Shown here: positions 24,901 through 36,921 of the stretch, one piece after another
Numbering within the stretch: position 1 is the first letter of the stretch
Layout of the letters: the number at the start of each line of letters is the position of its first letter
Source: Myoxocephalus aenaeus
Taxonomy: Eukaryota; Chordata; Actinopteri; Perciformes; Cottidae
Length of the DNA stretch: 64,000 nucleotides
Assembly: GCA_038501785.1 (NCBI GenBank)
Contig: JBAMJR010000267.1
Span: 158,501 to 222,500 of the forward strand
Direction of reading: 5' to 3'
The notes under the pieces: model-generated
Seen by the model: the letters and a program-made list of their open reading frames with translations, nothing else
What the model was told of the DNA's origin: nothing
Database searches by the model: none
Made by a program: the position numbers and the translations under genes

Positions 24901-27900
24901 TTACCACCTCTTTATCTCTTTTATCTCTTCTATCTCTTTTACATCTGTGTTTCCTCTTTATCTCTTTTATCTCTTCTATCTCTTTTACATCTGTGTTTCC
25001 TCTTTTATCTCTTTTACATATGAGTTTCCTCTTTATCTCTTTTATCTCTTCTATCTCTTTTACATCTGTGTTTCCTCTTTTATCTCTTTTACATCTGAGT
25101 TTCCTCTTTATCTCTTTTACATCTGTGTTTCCTCTTTATCTCTTTTATCTCTTCTATCTCTTTACATCTGTGTTTCCTCTTTATCTCTTTTATCTCTTCT
25201 ATCTCTTTATCTGAGTTACCTCTTTATCTCTTCTATCTCTTTTACATCTGTGTTACCTCTTTATCTCTTTTATCTCTTCTATCTCTTTTACATCTGTGTT
25301 TCCTCTTTTATCTCTTTTACATCTGAGTTTCCTCTTTATCTCTTTTACATCTGTGTTTCCTCTTTATCTCTTTTATCTCTTCTATCTCTTTACATCTGTG
25401 TTTCCTCTTTATCTCTTTTATCTCTTCTATCTCTTTACATCTGTGTTTCCTCTTTATCTCTTTTATCTCTTCTATCTCTTTATCTGAGTTACCTCTTTAT
25501 CTCTTTTATCTCTTTTACATCTGTGTTTCCTCTTTTATCTCTTTTACATCTGAGTTACCTCTTTATCTCTTTTATCTCTTCTATCTTTTACATCTGTGTT
25601 ACCTCTTTATCTCTTTTATCTCTTTTACATCTGAGTTACCTCTTTATCTCTTTTATCTCTTCTATCTCTTTTACATCTGTGTTTCCTCTTTTGTCTCTTT
25701 TACATCTGAGTTACCTCTTTATCTCTTCTATCTCTTTTACATCTGTGTTTCCTCTTTATCTCTTTTATCTCTTCTATCTCTTTTACATCTGAGTTACCTC
25801 TTTATCTCTTTTATATATTCTATCTCTTTTACATCTGAGTTACCTCTTTACCTCTTTATCTCTTCTATCTCTTTTACATCTGTGTTTCCTCTTTTATCTC
25901 TTTTACATCTGAGTTACCTCTTTATCTCTTTTATCTCTTCTATCTCTTTACATCTGTGTTTCCTCTTTATCTCTTTTATCTCTTCTATCTCTTTTACATC
26001 TGTGTTACCGCCCGACTTGACTGCAGCCGCAGTCCTCTTTTACCTATTTATCCCTTTTATCTCTTTTACCTCTTTACCTCTTTACCTCTTTTACCTCTTT
26101 ACCTCTTTTATCTCTTTATCTCTTTATCTCTTTTACCTCTTTTATCTCTTTCATCTCTTATCTCTTTTACGTCTTTTATCTCTTTTTCCTCTTTTACTTC
26201 TTTTACCATCGTTTTTAACTTGTTTATCTCTTTTACATCTTTTATCTCTTTTACCTCTTTTACCTCAGAGCCTCCTCCCTTCACACGGTGAAATATTTAA
26301 TATTTGCGATATACTTTAATGTGATGTGATGTTCGTACGGTGACCTTGAGGAGAAAAACACAAAACATCTAAACTCAGAAACATTCAAAACATTATTTCT
26401 CCAGTTTTCTGAGAAGTTTTTTTCTTATTTGTTGTTTTATTTTGTGAAATGTAATAAAAACTACCACAACATTTTGTGCTCATAAGCTTCTTGGAAATAA
26501 ATCATTCAGCATGAAAAATAAGACTAATTGGTCGATTAAGATCCACAACGACGGATTAGTCGACTAATCGTCTTTCCAGAAATATCTTTTCAGAAATAGT
26601 TTTCTCAAAAATGTAGCATTTTCTTATTTGTTGATTTATTTTGTGAAATTTATCAGCGATGCGTTGTTTGTGAGATGTTGTCGTCGTCGTTGTTGTTTTT
26701 CCTGTAATGTTGTCGCGTTACGATTTGCACCTCAAGGCCACCGTAGGATTTGCTCTTTTTTAACCGTCTCCAATAAAGAGCTGCAGGGAAGACGTGTTTC
26801 TGCAGCCAGCCACGAAGTTACCGTCTCACCGGGTTTATCCCTGAAGATGTGTTGTTTGTTGAAGACTAACATCAGCGGGGGAAACACAAAACTGAATGTT
26901 GCATCATGAAAACACTCAAAAACACAAGTCGGCAAAAGAGCCACTATTGTGTTTTCTCCCTCCTGATGCGTGGAACCTAAAAGTCCGACTCATTCTATGA
27001 GCCTCTCAGTAATTATGGAGCGAGAATAAGACGGAGAGACACCCGATGCATTATGGGTGATGTCACACGGATCTGCTCAGGACGGTGAAACTAGAGAAGA
27101 GTCACGTCAGCAGCGTCCTGAGGAGAGATTTACATTTAGAATGCAGTCGCATTCACGGAGGAGAACTTATCAGCCGATATTTTTGTTATGCGGCTCTGAT
27201 CTCAATATTCCTGTGACCTCTGACCTCTTGCGTAACCAGAGAGGCAAAGCTGCAAAATAAATAAAAAGTTCTGCGTCCAGCGGAGCAGCAGCTGTTTCCT
27301 TCACGTCTTCTCCCAAGAGGCTGCACTCAAGGACCAGAAACAGCATTAAATATTAATTTCAAGGGTAAATATGGAGACACGCTGCACTGGCTCAGAGCCG
27401 ACAGCAACGGGAGGTTTTTTATTGTGTTTATTAATATTTATTAATCATCTGATGAAGCATTAAGTGCTCTGTTAATACTGAGATCAGAGGTTTCTGACCT
27501 GGAGACGATTATTTATGTACTAGTGATTATTTGTATTATTATTTTTGATTACATTATGAAAGGTTTAGTCTATAAAATGTCAACAAATTGTGATTAAACT
27601 GACATTCTCTCTCATAATAGCAGATAAATAAGAAATAAGAAACAATGACGAGCTTTACTGTAGTTTTTACAGCAATGTCTTCATCACTACGGCGCCAGAG
27701 GTCAACCTGAGGCGTTAGAGGTCACGGTCAAGGTCACGGTACCTTCAGCGTCTCCACCTCGTTCCTGAGCCGGCCGTTCTCCGACTGCAGGTCCTTCATG
27801 CGATGCTCCGCCTGGCTCAGCTGCGCCTCCAGCTCGGCCTCCAGCTCCCTGCTGCCCTCCTGGAACTCCAGCAGCTCCTCGCGGGCCTCCTGGCAGCTGA

Positions 27901-30095
27901 AGGGCAGACAGAGGAGGAGGAGGAGGAAGAGGAGGAAGAGGAGGAGGAGGTCATTAGCGGCAAGTGGCTGCATTCGGTGGCTACGATGAGGATCTTTAAG
28001 AAGAACTCTATAGAACCAGACCATCTTCTCTCTGGTGGTCTGGTTACTGATGGAGGTCTATAGAGGATCAGGACTACACTGAGGTCTATAGAGGACCATG
28101 ACTATAGAGGTCTATAGAGGATCAGGACTACACTGAGGTCTATAGAGGACCAGGACTACACTGAGGTCTATAGAGGACCAGGACTACACTGAGGTCTATA
28201 GAGGACCAGGACTACACTGAGGTCTATAGAGGACCAGGACTAGACTGAGGTCTATAGAGGACCAGGACTACACTGAGGTCTATAGAGGACCAGGACTAGA
28301 CTGAGGTCTATAGAGGACCAGGACTAGACTGAGGTCTATAGAGGACCAGGACTACACTGAGGTCTATAGAGGATCAGGACTAGACTGAGGTCTATAGAGG
28401 ACCAGGACTACACTGAGGTCTATAGAGGACCAGGACTAGACTGAGGTCTATAGAGGACCAGGACTACACTGAGGTCTATAGAGGATCAGGACTAGACTGA
28501 GGTCTATAGAGGACCAGGACTAGACTGAGGTCTATAGAGGACCAGGACTAGACTGAGGACTATAGAGGACCAGGACTAGACTGAGGTCTATAGAGGACCA
28601 GGACTAGACTGAGGTCTATAGAGGACCAGGACTACACTGAGGTCTATAGAGGACCAGGACTAGACTGAGGTCTATAGAGGACCAGGACTACACTGAGGTC
28701 TATAGAGGACCAGGACTAGACTGAGGTCTATAGAGGATCAGGACTAGACTGAGGTCTATAGAGGACCAGGACTACACTGAGGTCTATAGAGGACCAGGAC
28801 TACACTGAGGTCTATAGAGGACCAGGACTACACTGAGGTCTACAGAGGACCAGGACTAGACTGAGACTGGCTCAGAACCCGTTAGAAGTTCCTCACTGTA
28901 ACTTTAAAGTCTTATCATAGAAGGGAAACACATCGTTAAAGCTGCTGATGAAGATCATTTAATACGATCAAAAGCTACCAACTGGACTTCGAGGAGGTCC
29001 AGAATGCACCTGGTCTCAATGAAACCAGACTAATTATAACACCAGCGATGGATCCGGAGAAGAAAACCCTCACACGCTGAGCGTCTCGGTCTCAAACAGG
29101 AAGCTCGTCGTCTCCAGACTCTCACGACCGGCCGTCGTTTCCTTTATCGCAGCGAAAATCAAGTGACATGCCGAAAGATGAGATTTCATCTTTGGGGCGC
29201 AGCGGCTTTTAAATCGTTAACAAGTTGAGGACAAAAGAGACGCCAGAGTATTTTCTGGTCGACGTGAAACCCGAGCCGGCGCTTTGGGACGTAGAGAGAG
29301 AGGAGAGAGGAGAGAGGAGAGAGGAGAGAGGAGAGAGGAGAGAGGAGAGAGGAGAGAGGAGAGGTTCTCCCTGAGGACAAAGACGAGCAGCAGATCAAAC
29401 ATTCCCACGGACACAAAGAGGCTGCTTCATAATCTCAGACGTAGATCCAGTTCCTCTCAAAAAGGTGTGAACTGGTTGAGGTCAGGGACCAGTCAGACCA
29501 GTCCAGCACACATCAATGAGTGAAAAGTGCATACATGTATTTTTTTTCTTTGCTGTAACAAATGAGTTGTCGGCTTTGTGTGCAGAAGTGTCGTCGCGTT
29601 GATCCCAAACAGGCGCGTCCGCATACCTTTACAGACCAGATCTGAGCCTTTATGACGCCGTGAAGATGTTTGTTTTCCTCGGTAATGAAATCATGCGTCA
29701 TGCGAGGCGGACACGCAAATATTTTCACTAATCGGGAACTCGAACGCTGCAAAAAACAAATGAGCCTCTATCCAGTAAAAAGATGAAAAATGGAGCTTAA
29801 ACAATGAAATAAACGTCTTCCTCTTGACGTGAAGAAAGAGGGAAACCAACAATGTGTTTGTTCGTCTCTCAACAGTTGGTTCCTACTGAACATGTTATTC
29901 TCCTAAAATGGTCACAAATTTACAGCATAGTTCGTTTTTTTTATGGTTTAGATCAGAGAGTCGTTCACAAAAACATAGAACAACAACGACGACGACTACG
30001 TCTACACACCTTCCCTTGTACTTCAGAGAAAGAGCCTTCCAGAAGTCAATTTCCTCGTCTTTTGAGGAGAATTTTGGTGTCATGTCCGTTTCCAT
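18950..30095 (-). CDS. ndel1: ndel1, NudE-like dynein/LIS1 regulator (complete, eight coding exons)
   Basis: NDEL1 is a coiled-coil scaffold that binds LIS1 and cytoplasmic dynein, acting in centrosome positioning, nuclear migration and neuronal development. Exons in coding order are 30095-30010, 27896-27743, 23756-23608, 22972-22836, 22100-21930, 21294-21200, 21099-20972 and 19025-18950. They total 996 nt, or 331 residues (human 345), and every junction is in phase. The N-terminal two thirds is a long coiled coil holding FQEGSRELEAELEAQL, YAQSYKQISMLEDDL and [20 protein letters not shown]. The C-terminal regulatory half carries SAPGSPT, SLSLPATP and SPLTPSARISALNIV, then ALESKLAACRNYAKDQ. 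The CRNYAKDQ stretch favours NDEL1 over NDE1. The start at 30095 has a strong Kozak context (GCCATGG). A possible upstream non-coding exon was not located. Two introns contain long minisatellites. Whether this is the a or b teleost paralogue cannot be decided. Confidence 0.95.
20751..20787. repeat. short ATGCATGA tandem repeat
   Basis: Five near-perfect 8-bp units in the last ndel1 intron. The rest of that intron (19026-20971) shows a CCT/GGA-type run near 19570 and nothing else. Confidence 0.9.
22106..22660. repeat. AT-rich low-complexity tract in an ndel1 intron
   Basis: Degenerate repeats of TTTAAATACATTTTT and AAATGTTATAAATAAAATAA, ending in a clean TAAATAAAA run (22556-22650). It lies in the intron between ndel1 exons 4 and 5. 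Confidence 0.9.
23955..26270 (+). repeat. 2.3-kb pyrimidine minisatellite in an ndel1 intron
   Basis: The array is built of TATCTCTTTTATCTCTTC-type blocks punctuated by ACATCTGTGTTTCC or ATCTGAGTTACC, with a higher-order unit near 47 bp. The plus strand is almost pure pyrimidine, so the ndel1 pre-mRNA would carry a 2.3-kb purine tract. It generates long false ORFs rich in L, S, Y and F. Confidence 0.9.
28053..28865 (+). repeat. 28-bp minisatellite in ndel1 intron 1
   Basis: About 29 copies of GAGGTCTATAGAGGACCAGG plus 8 more bases, with an ACTACACT/ACTAGACT alternation between units. The boundaries are sharp. The array begins about 160 bp upstream of ndel1 exon 2. Confidence 0.9.
29296..29362. 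repeat. GAGAGAG-type simple repeat
   Basis: Repeated AGAGAGGAG units in ndel1 intron 1. Confidence 0.9.
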
Positions 30096-31513
30096 GGCAA
30101 ACAAATCTGCAGAGGACGGAAGAAAGTAAACAAGAGTGGGATCAACGTTATGAGATTACATCTCATTGTAATCAGGGATTCAAACCCCAGCTGGGAATTA
30201 ATCCACAAAGAACCACATCCTCTTCTTATAGTGGCATTACATCTGAGCCGTCTATGAAGTAAAACCCAGTTATAACAAATGAAACAGATCCCAGAGGTGT
30301 TTATACGAGAAGGAGCCCCGACTCAACCGGAGTGAAAACAAGAAGGAAAACACAAATTCAAACACAATTCCTAATAACCATAAATAACTATAACTGGAGC
30401 ACGGCTTCTCTTACAGTCACTGACTTCGACTGTATGTTGCCCTTAAAAAAAAAATCTCATTCTGTGGTGAATAATTCATTTTTAAATGATATTCAATGAG
30501 CAGCCTGGAGGGACCTTTTAAACGTTATTAAAACACAGGCTTTCTTAAATACAATTAAAAACACAATTATATAGTAATAGAGCCATTTAAACTGCATGAG
30601 CTTGATGTTGGACTATGACTTTACAAAATGAAATGAATATATTTTATAAATTAATGCGGGGATTGAGTACAGGTGTAAATCAAGGAAGCTGAATTTGTTT
30701 CACGATACTCTATTATTTATATTATAACATAATATATTTTAGACATGCAGATATCAGCCTGACTATATTTGGCTTATGAACATTGCAATATGTGTGATGC
30801 ATTACACCATTATAAACACTATCATATATTTGTGTATGCACCCTGACATCGGCCATAAAACAGGAGCAGAAACCAGATTAGGGCTGACAGCAGCAGTGAC
30901 GTGCGGCCGAGCTAAGCTGTCAAAACTGGGTGTGCAAACTGTATTTTTATTTTTTGTATCTTTACTGGTTGCCAAACAAAGATCAAATACAATAAATTAT
31001 AATGCATTTAGTACCTGAACATCGCCCCACACGGTGACGCTTTATCAGTCCATTTGGCCTCGTTGATGTGAGGTGTTGAGGCCGAGCGTCTCCTCCGATG
31101 TCTGGTGATCTCTCTCCTCTCAGCGGGCCTTTAAAGGGGAATACACCCTAAATATGAATATTATCCATTCTGATGTGCGGGGCTCAGGTTCATTAAAAGT
31201 CTAAAATATTGAGCTGTGATAGTTTGATTTCTAGCTTTGGTGAAAAGAACTAAAAAATGGATAATCCCAGTAAAAAGTTGTTTAATACCGCAGTTAGAAT
31301 AAACATATTTTAGGGTGGATTTCCACTGTGTTCGCGTGCTCCGTTGCGTTCACGAGCTTCACTGCTGCGCACAAACTGCGCACGACAACACGCAATAACA
31401 CTGTTGCTGTTAAAACAGCACCATCTGCTGGTCATCGACAGCAACAGCGTTTAGTGTCACGGAATTAATTTTTGTATGAGGTTGGGAAAAACTAAATGTG
31501 TATTTCAATAAAG

Positions 31514-31564
<51 letters not shown>

Positions 31565-32029
31565 CGAGCAGGTAATCTGTATGGACATACACAATCAAAA
31601 GGATTAAACTCTCTCTAAAGTCAAAATGATGAGATAAAAAGTAAAATGTATGAAATAATAAAAAAGTTATGAGATAGTACAACATGATGATATTGTAAGC
31701 CAAATTTATGAGTGAAAATGATATAGTTGAAATCAATGATTTGATTTCCTAAGAAAAAATAATGAGTTAATAAGTAAGTCAATTGTGGATCAAAATTATA
31801 AGATTAAATGAAAAAACATTTGCATATGAAGTACAAATTCTGATATGTAAAATAAATTATATAAATTTTGACTTTTGAATTTTATATATGTGTATATATA
31901 TATATATATATGAAAACTTATTCATGATTATTAAATAAAAGGCAAAAGTAATTTTCATCTTTAAATTTCTCATAATTTGTATCTACCAGGAGCATTTGTT
32001 TTTAGACCTTTGTATTTATTTTATTTTGT
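30096..32029. other. gap upstream of ndel1
   Basis: AT-rich with a TA tract at 31517-31561. A 5' non-coding ndel1 exon may lie here, but none can be identified from the sequence. Confidence 0.4.
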
Positions 32030-32125
32030 ACTGGAACTTCCGCTTCCGTGTTGTGACGACGCGTTGCCACGGTAACCCGCAGAGAGCCCTCCTAACGGTC
32101 CAGGTTTATTTAGGTTACGTCACCT
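32030..32125. promoter_or_regulatory. RFX X-box / ETS / CRE-like promoter cluster
   Basis: Two tandem ETS-type cores (ACTTCCG and CTTCCG) lie at 32036-32048. A perfect RFX X-box, GTTGCCACGGTAAC, lies at 32063-32076 and fits GTNRCC-N2-RGYAAC. A CRE-like TTACGTCA lies at 32115-32122. The cluster is 64 bp upstream of the ATG at 32140 on the plus strand and 1.9 kb upstream of the ndel1 ATG on the minus strand. X-boxes typically drive ciliary and spermatogenic genes, and CRE sites serve CREM in testis. This could be the main promoter of the TEX47-like gene, of ndel1, or of both. Confidence 0.55.
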
Positions 32126-32139
32126 TTTTATCTTCAGTC

Positions 32140-32229
32140 ATGGCGTCGCAGAGAAGCCGGAGCTTTTCTTTGGTAAACGCGGACTCCAAGGAGGAAGAAG
32201 AGACCCGGTTTGACGGGAACATGAGAGAG
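32140..32229 (+). CDS. candidate alternative first coding exon of the TEX47-like gene
   Basis: Ninety nucleotides encode 30 residues beginning MASQRSRSFSLVNADS and ending FDGNMRE, followed by a donor-like GTTCGT. It ends in phase 0, exactly as the other first exon (33311-33409) does, and the second exon at 34456 starts in phase 0. The two could therefore be alternative starts for the same protein. It cannot be spliced in frame into the 33311 exon through the obvious acceptor there, because a stop codon follows at once. It may instead belong to a separate transcript or be non-coding. Confidence 0.4.
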
Positions 32230-32637
32230 GTTCGTGCTTTACTTGTGATGACGTAATGCTGACCACGTGACCTTCTTCTTTCACGAGACGTCACGACAGT
32301 GTCCCGAAATGCAAAATGTTGCATCCAAATTGGGTCAATATTGCACGAGACAACCACACGGACTAAAGCTGCTATTATTAGAAATAGTTAATTAAATAAT
32401 TTACTTTGTGAATACATACATTGAATAATAAAGATGTAAGAATAGAAATAATTAATAATACATAATTAATAATTAAAATGTATATATCTATTCCACAAAT
32501 TACTTCGGCCTACTTTTGTATTCATTTATTTTGTATTTAATCATTTCCCAAATTATTATTTACCATTTATTAGATTAATTTCCTCCTATATATATATATA
32601 TAAGAAAGAAATTAATATAATAAATGTAAATATAAAT

Positions 32638-32762
<125 letters not shown>

Positions 32763-33310
32763 TACACATACACATAGTACATATATTAGTGCTTCAATAT
32801 TATGGTTGTTTTGAAAGCATAAAAGATAGTTTTTTTAAGACACAACAGCGTTTTAAACTCTTATTGACCCCATATTTAAATGAAAGAGAAGGATCACATT
32901 TAATTAGTTTTAATAGCAAAATGCCCAATTAGAGTGATAATCACTAAGAAAGTGAACATGTAAGTAATGAGTGTAGAAGATGCTGACATACATCTAAAGC
33001 TTAGATCACATTGACATTTAATTTTCCTATTTTTTTTTCAGACTAAACCAAATCAGAAATGTGTAATTTCCCCTGAATCAGTTCTCTTCTCGTGAGAAGG
33101 TACGAGCTTTAGACCAAAGTTCTGCGTCCTCCTCCTATCGGCTCCATTACCTGAAACACAACCTGTCCCGGCCTGTGATTGGCTCACGTGTTGCCCGTGA
33201 GCAGCAGGCTGTCTCACAGCAGCCGGGGGAACAACAGGTTTCTATATGAGCTCGTCTGAACACGGCTCGCTAGGCTCACTCACTCAGTGACTGGACGTAG
33301 AGAAGGAGCG

Positions 33311-36300
33311 ATGGAGGAGACGAGAGCAGAGGACCAGAAAGAGGAGGAAACTGGGACCAGTTTATTTCACCAGCTCACGGCACAGAGGACGCATGTGGAG
33401 GAGGAGGCGGTTTGTTTTAAATGACAGATCATCCTCGTAGCAGATCAGTTTCACTATTGAATTCTAAGATCTATAAATACAACGTGCAATACGGCAAAGA
33501 CCTCAATATGTATTGATATGATCCTGCGTTTGTCCATCTTCCTACCTGTATGTGTGATATGTGACAAAGCCTTCTATTGCCCTCTACAGGGCCTTCTATT
33601 GCCCTCTACAGGGCCTTCTATTGCCCTCTACAGGCCCTTCTATTGCCCTCTACAGGGCCTTCTATTGCCCTCTACAGGCCCTTCTATTGCCCTCTACAGG
33701 GCCTTCTATTGCCCTCTACAGGCCCTTCTATTGCCCTCTACATGATCTTCTATTGCCCTCTACAGGGCCTTCTATTGCCCTCTACAGGGCCTTCTATTGC
33801 CCTCTACAGGCCCTTCTATTGCCCTCTACAGGGCCTTATATTGCCCTCTACAGGGCCTTCTATTGCCCTCTACAGGCCCTTCTATTGCCCTCTACATGAT
33901 CTTCTATTGCCCTCTACAGGCCCTTCTATTGCCCTCTACATGATCTTCTATTGCCCTCTACAGGGCCTTCTATTGCCCTCTACAGGGCCTTCTATTGCCC
34001 TCTACAGGCCCTTCTATTGCCCTCTACAGGGCCTTATATTGCCCTCTACAGGGCCTTCTATTGCCCTCTACAGGCCCTTCTATTGCCCTCTACATGATCT
34101 TCTATTGCCCTCTACAGGCCCTTCTATTGCCCTCTACATGATCTTCTATTGCCCTCTACAGGGCCTTCTATTGCCCTCTACAGGCCCTTCTGTTGCCCTC
34201 TACATGATCTTCTGTTGCCCTCTACAGGCCCTTCTATTGCTCTCTACAGGCCCTTCTATTGCTCTCTACAGGGCCTTCTATTGCCCTCTACATGATCTTC
34301 TATTGCCCTCTACAGGCCCTTCTATTGCCCTCTACATGATCTTATATTGCCCTCTACAGGCCCTTCTATTGCCCCTCTACAGGCCCTTCTGTTGCCCTCT
34401 CCAGGCCCTTCTGTTGCCCCTCACACGCCTCCCTCTCCCCCCCTCTCGCCCACAGAGGGTCGTGCTCCAGCGGCTGCTCGTGGTCGCCCGGCTGCCCCCG
34501 CATCTCGCTGACAGGACAGAACCGGGAGGTCAGTGAGCAATTTACCTTCCAGCCTGAGAGCGGGGCAGCGCTTCCCCCTTCTGACTCGAATCAATGAACC
34601 AATCACCATTATGCCAGTTTAATCCATTTGTCCTCCAGGGGAAGTGAAGGGTGATGGTAATTGATGTTATAAATGTATAGATCTGCACTATTTGGCAACA
34701 ATCCGGTAGAATATGCAGAGAAGCATCCATTCTCCAACGCTTAAAAACACAAGAAGGACTGCAGTTGTCTTGTTTCTCTTGTTTAAGTCTTTTTTTAAAT
34801 AGTTTTCACACCTCTCTGTGTCAATGGGTCTGCTGGAATTCCTCGTAAGAGCTTTTTGTGCTCGTTGCTGAATTCTTCGGCCCAAAAAGCCCACAATAAA
34901 TGTTTTTAATCTCAGTTTCTCGGCTTCCACACAGCTCATTACGAAAAACTCCACTTCCAGCTCAGCAAACAGAACATACTGGACCCCATGACGGGCCTGC
35001 TGCTCACGTATCCGTCCTGTCTGCTGCTCGTCGTCGAGGTAAGTGTGTGACCGTTGATGAAGATGAAGATGAGACAATGAAGATGAGACTGAAGGTTTTC
35101 TGCTCTTCCAGTCGTCGAGGGACGTCCTGGTTTCTGTTCTGAAAGACATGCAGCAGCAGCCAGACGGGTAACGATGCTCAACAGCTATCCGTCAACTATC
35201 GGTCATGAGGTCGCTGTAGAAGAGAGACACGTCTAGTACACATCCCTGACATCCGGCCTTATTGTTCTAAACCGCTTATGAACCCATACCTCTCCTCATC
35301 AGTGTCTTCATGGAAGCTCCCAAGGTCGTGTTCATGGCGCACGACCCTCAGAGCCGTCTGTTCCCACAGTGGAGCTACAAGGTGAGCGCCGTTACCTTCT
35401 GGTGTTTAAAACCACAGTTTCCTTCATCATCTCCGGAACCACATCGTTGTTTAACTTCATTTAAATCGCTACAATACCGCAACCCTTGTGAGAAGAGCCA
35501 TGTGGTGTACGCAATAATTAAAGTAACCGTTAAGTGTATGTACTTAGGACGGACCGTAAGGTTTCACTGCCCTTTACGAAGTCGGATTTCACTAACAAAC
35601 TCTACGGGCTTGTGGGAGTCTTAAAAAATATATATATATAATCCTTATAGGCCGCCTATTAGTACCTGAGCTTTCTTTTCTTCCTCCGTATCACGTTTCC
35701 TGGTCCCAAAGGCTTCCTGTTCGTCTCACGTTTATAAAACCACGTCATACAGCAAGTGCGGAAGGAGACGCACATTTTAAGTCCCAGCATGCACCATTCA
35801 GACCATCTTTTAGCATAAAATACGTATTTTTTCCATTTTTGAACCGAACGACACAGTTTTATGACTAACATTCCTTCGTAACACCCCAAGGCTTTGTTTT
35901 GTGTGATTCCTTAGGTCCTAATCTTTCCAAAAAGGTGTGTTATTAGTAGGTGGATGTTGTTAAGGCGCTGAACCATGGAGTTGGAAAAACCCGGGACCGT
36001 TCGAGGAGGAATTTTTGGGAAATCTTGCTCATATCATGCTGGATCTTCATAGTTATGATCAAAATATGTTATAAAAGTGATTTCTTTGAAAATATACATT
36101 TATTTCACAAATAAATTCGGAAAAAAACGATATAAATTAGGGTTCATACGACTACTTGAACTATATGAACATGGGGGGAAAAAGGCACTGACCCCCATGG
36201 GGGTCTACGGTGTTCAAAAGGTTAAAGCTTTCATCAACACGAGTCAAATAAAGCTCGGGGGACAATAAAGCGGTGAAGTAAAGTGTCGCTCCTTCAGAAG

Positions 36301-36921
36301 CGTTCATCAAGGTTCTCCGTGCATTCATATTCATCTAATTTGAATGAATTATGATCTGCATGCGTGAGCGTTCAGTTTCGATGTCGTTGACTGAAGGTGC
36401 TCGATGCGGATCAGCGGGCCGAAGACTACAAAGGCCTCGGGGAGGAGGAGGAGAGCACCGAGAGTCTGGTGTGCGGCGTCCTGTCGGCGCTGCAGACGCT
36501 GGGAGAACGCCTCGAAGCCTCCAAGGTGTGTTTTACGTTGATAGACGTACAGCACCAGTTTTATTCTGTTTTTATGAGCACACAATATGTTTGTTTCCCC
36601 TCTCTGAGGCTGATCCTGGGTCAGTGCTGGACGAGACTCCGGAGCTGATCGTCTCTCAGACGGTCCTCAACAAGCTTCTGACTCGAGACGAGCTGCAGAC
36701 GCCACAGCAACACCTGCAGATGTACGACTCGCCGATAAACATCTGCATGAACGCGGGTACGAGGCGTACGGATGTGTTTTCCTGAGATATCCTCAGATTA
36801 TATCCGTGACTTTGTGATAATCGTGTTAAAAGCTACACACAAAGTCTCAGTCGGCCATGTCGTCCACTCTGATCGCTTCACAGGACGAGTCGTGCGAAGC
36901 CGCTGCCTCACGACAGTCTAA
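33311..36921 (+). CDS. tex47-like: TEX47-like (BLUF-fold-like) protein, eight coding exons
   Basis: Exons are 33311-33409, 34456-34528, 34935-35038, 35112-35167, 35303-35381, 36397-36525, 36609-36756 and 36884-36921 (stop TAA). They total 726 nt, or 241 residues, with all phases consistent. The N-terminus is acidic (MEETRAEDQKEEE). The core reads LLVVARLP, then HYEKLHFQLSKQNILDPMTG, LLLTYPSCLLLVVE and SSRDVLVSVLKDM. This is the beta-alpha-beta pattern of BLUF domains (conserved TGLLL, then a hydrophobic strand ending in E). The second half has APKVVFMAHDPQSRLFPQW and a helical tail ending CMNAGRVVRSRCLTTV. I match it to testis-expressed protein 47 from memory, with moderate certainty. Flavin binding is not implied. 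A TATA-like CTATATGA at 33242-33249 lies 62 bp before this ATG. Intron 1 is almost filled by a 22-bp minisatellite. Confidence 0.62.
33569..34426 (+). repeat. 22-bp minisatellite in intron 1 of the TEX47-like gene
   Basis: About 39 copies of CCTTCTATTGCCCTCTACAG plus GG or GC. The array stops about 30 bp before exon 2. Because 22 is not divisible by 3, all three frames are open and give false ORFs of up to 319 codons with a 22-residue period. Confidence 0.92.

Noticed and set aside
24947..25792. 281-codon leucine/serine-rich open frame resembling a membrane protein
   Set aside because: Translation of the pyrimidine minisatellite inside an ndel1 intron.
26628..27260. Two open frames of 93 and 67 codons in an ndel1 intron
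   Set aside because: No splice sites in phase, no recognisable domain, ordinary intronic base composition.
28053..28865. CRISPR-like direct repeats
   Set aside because: Units are head-to-tail with no unique spacers, in an intron of a vertebrate gene.
33577..34536. 319-codon open frame with a 22-residue period
   Set aside because: It is the 22-bp minisatellite read as protein; other frames are open too, and the real exon 34456-34528 lies in another frame.
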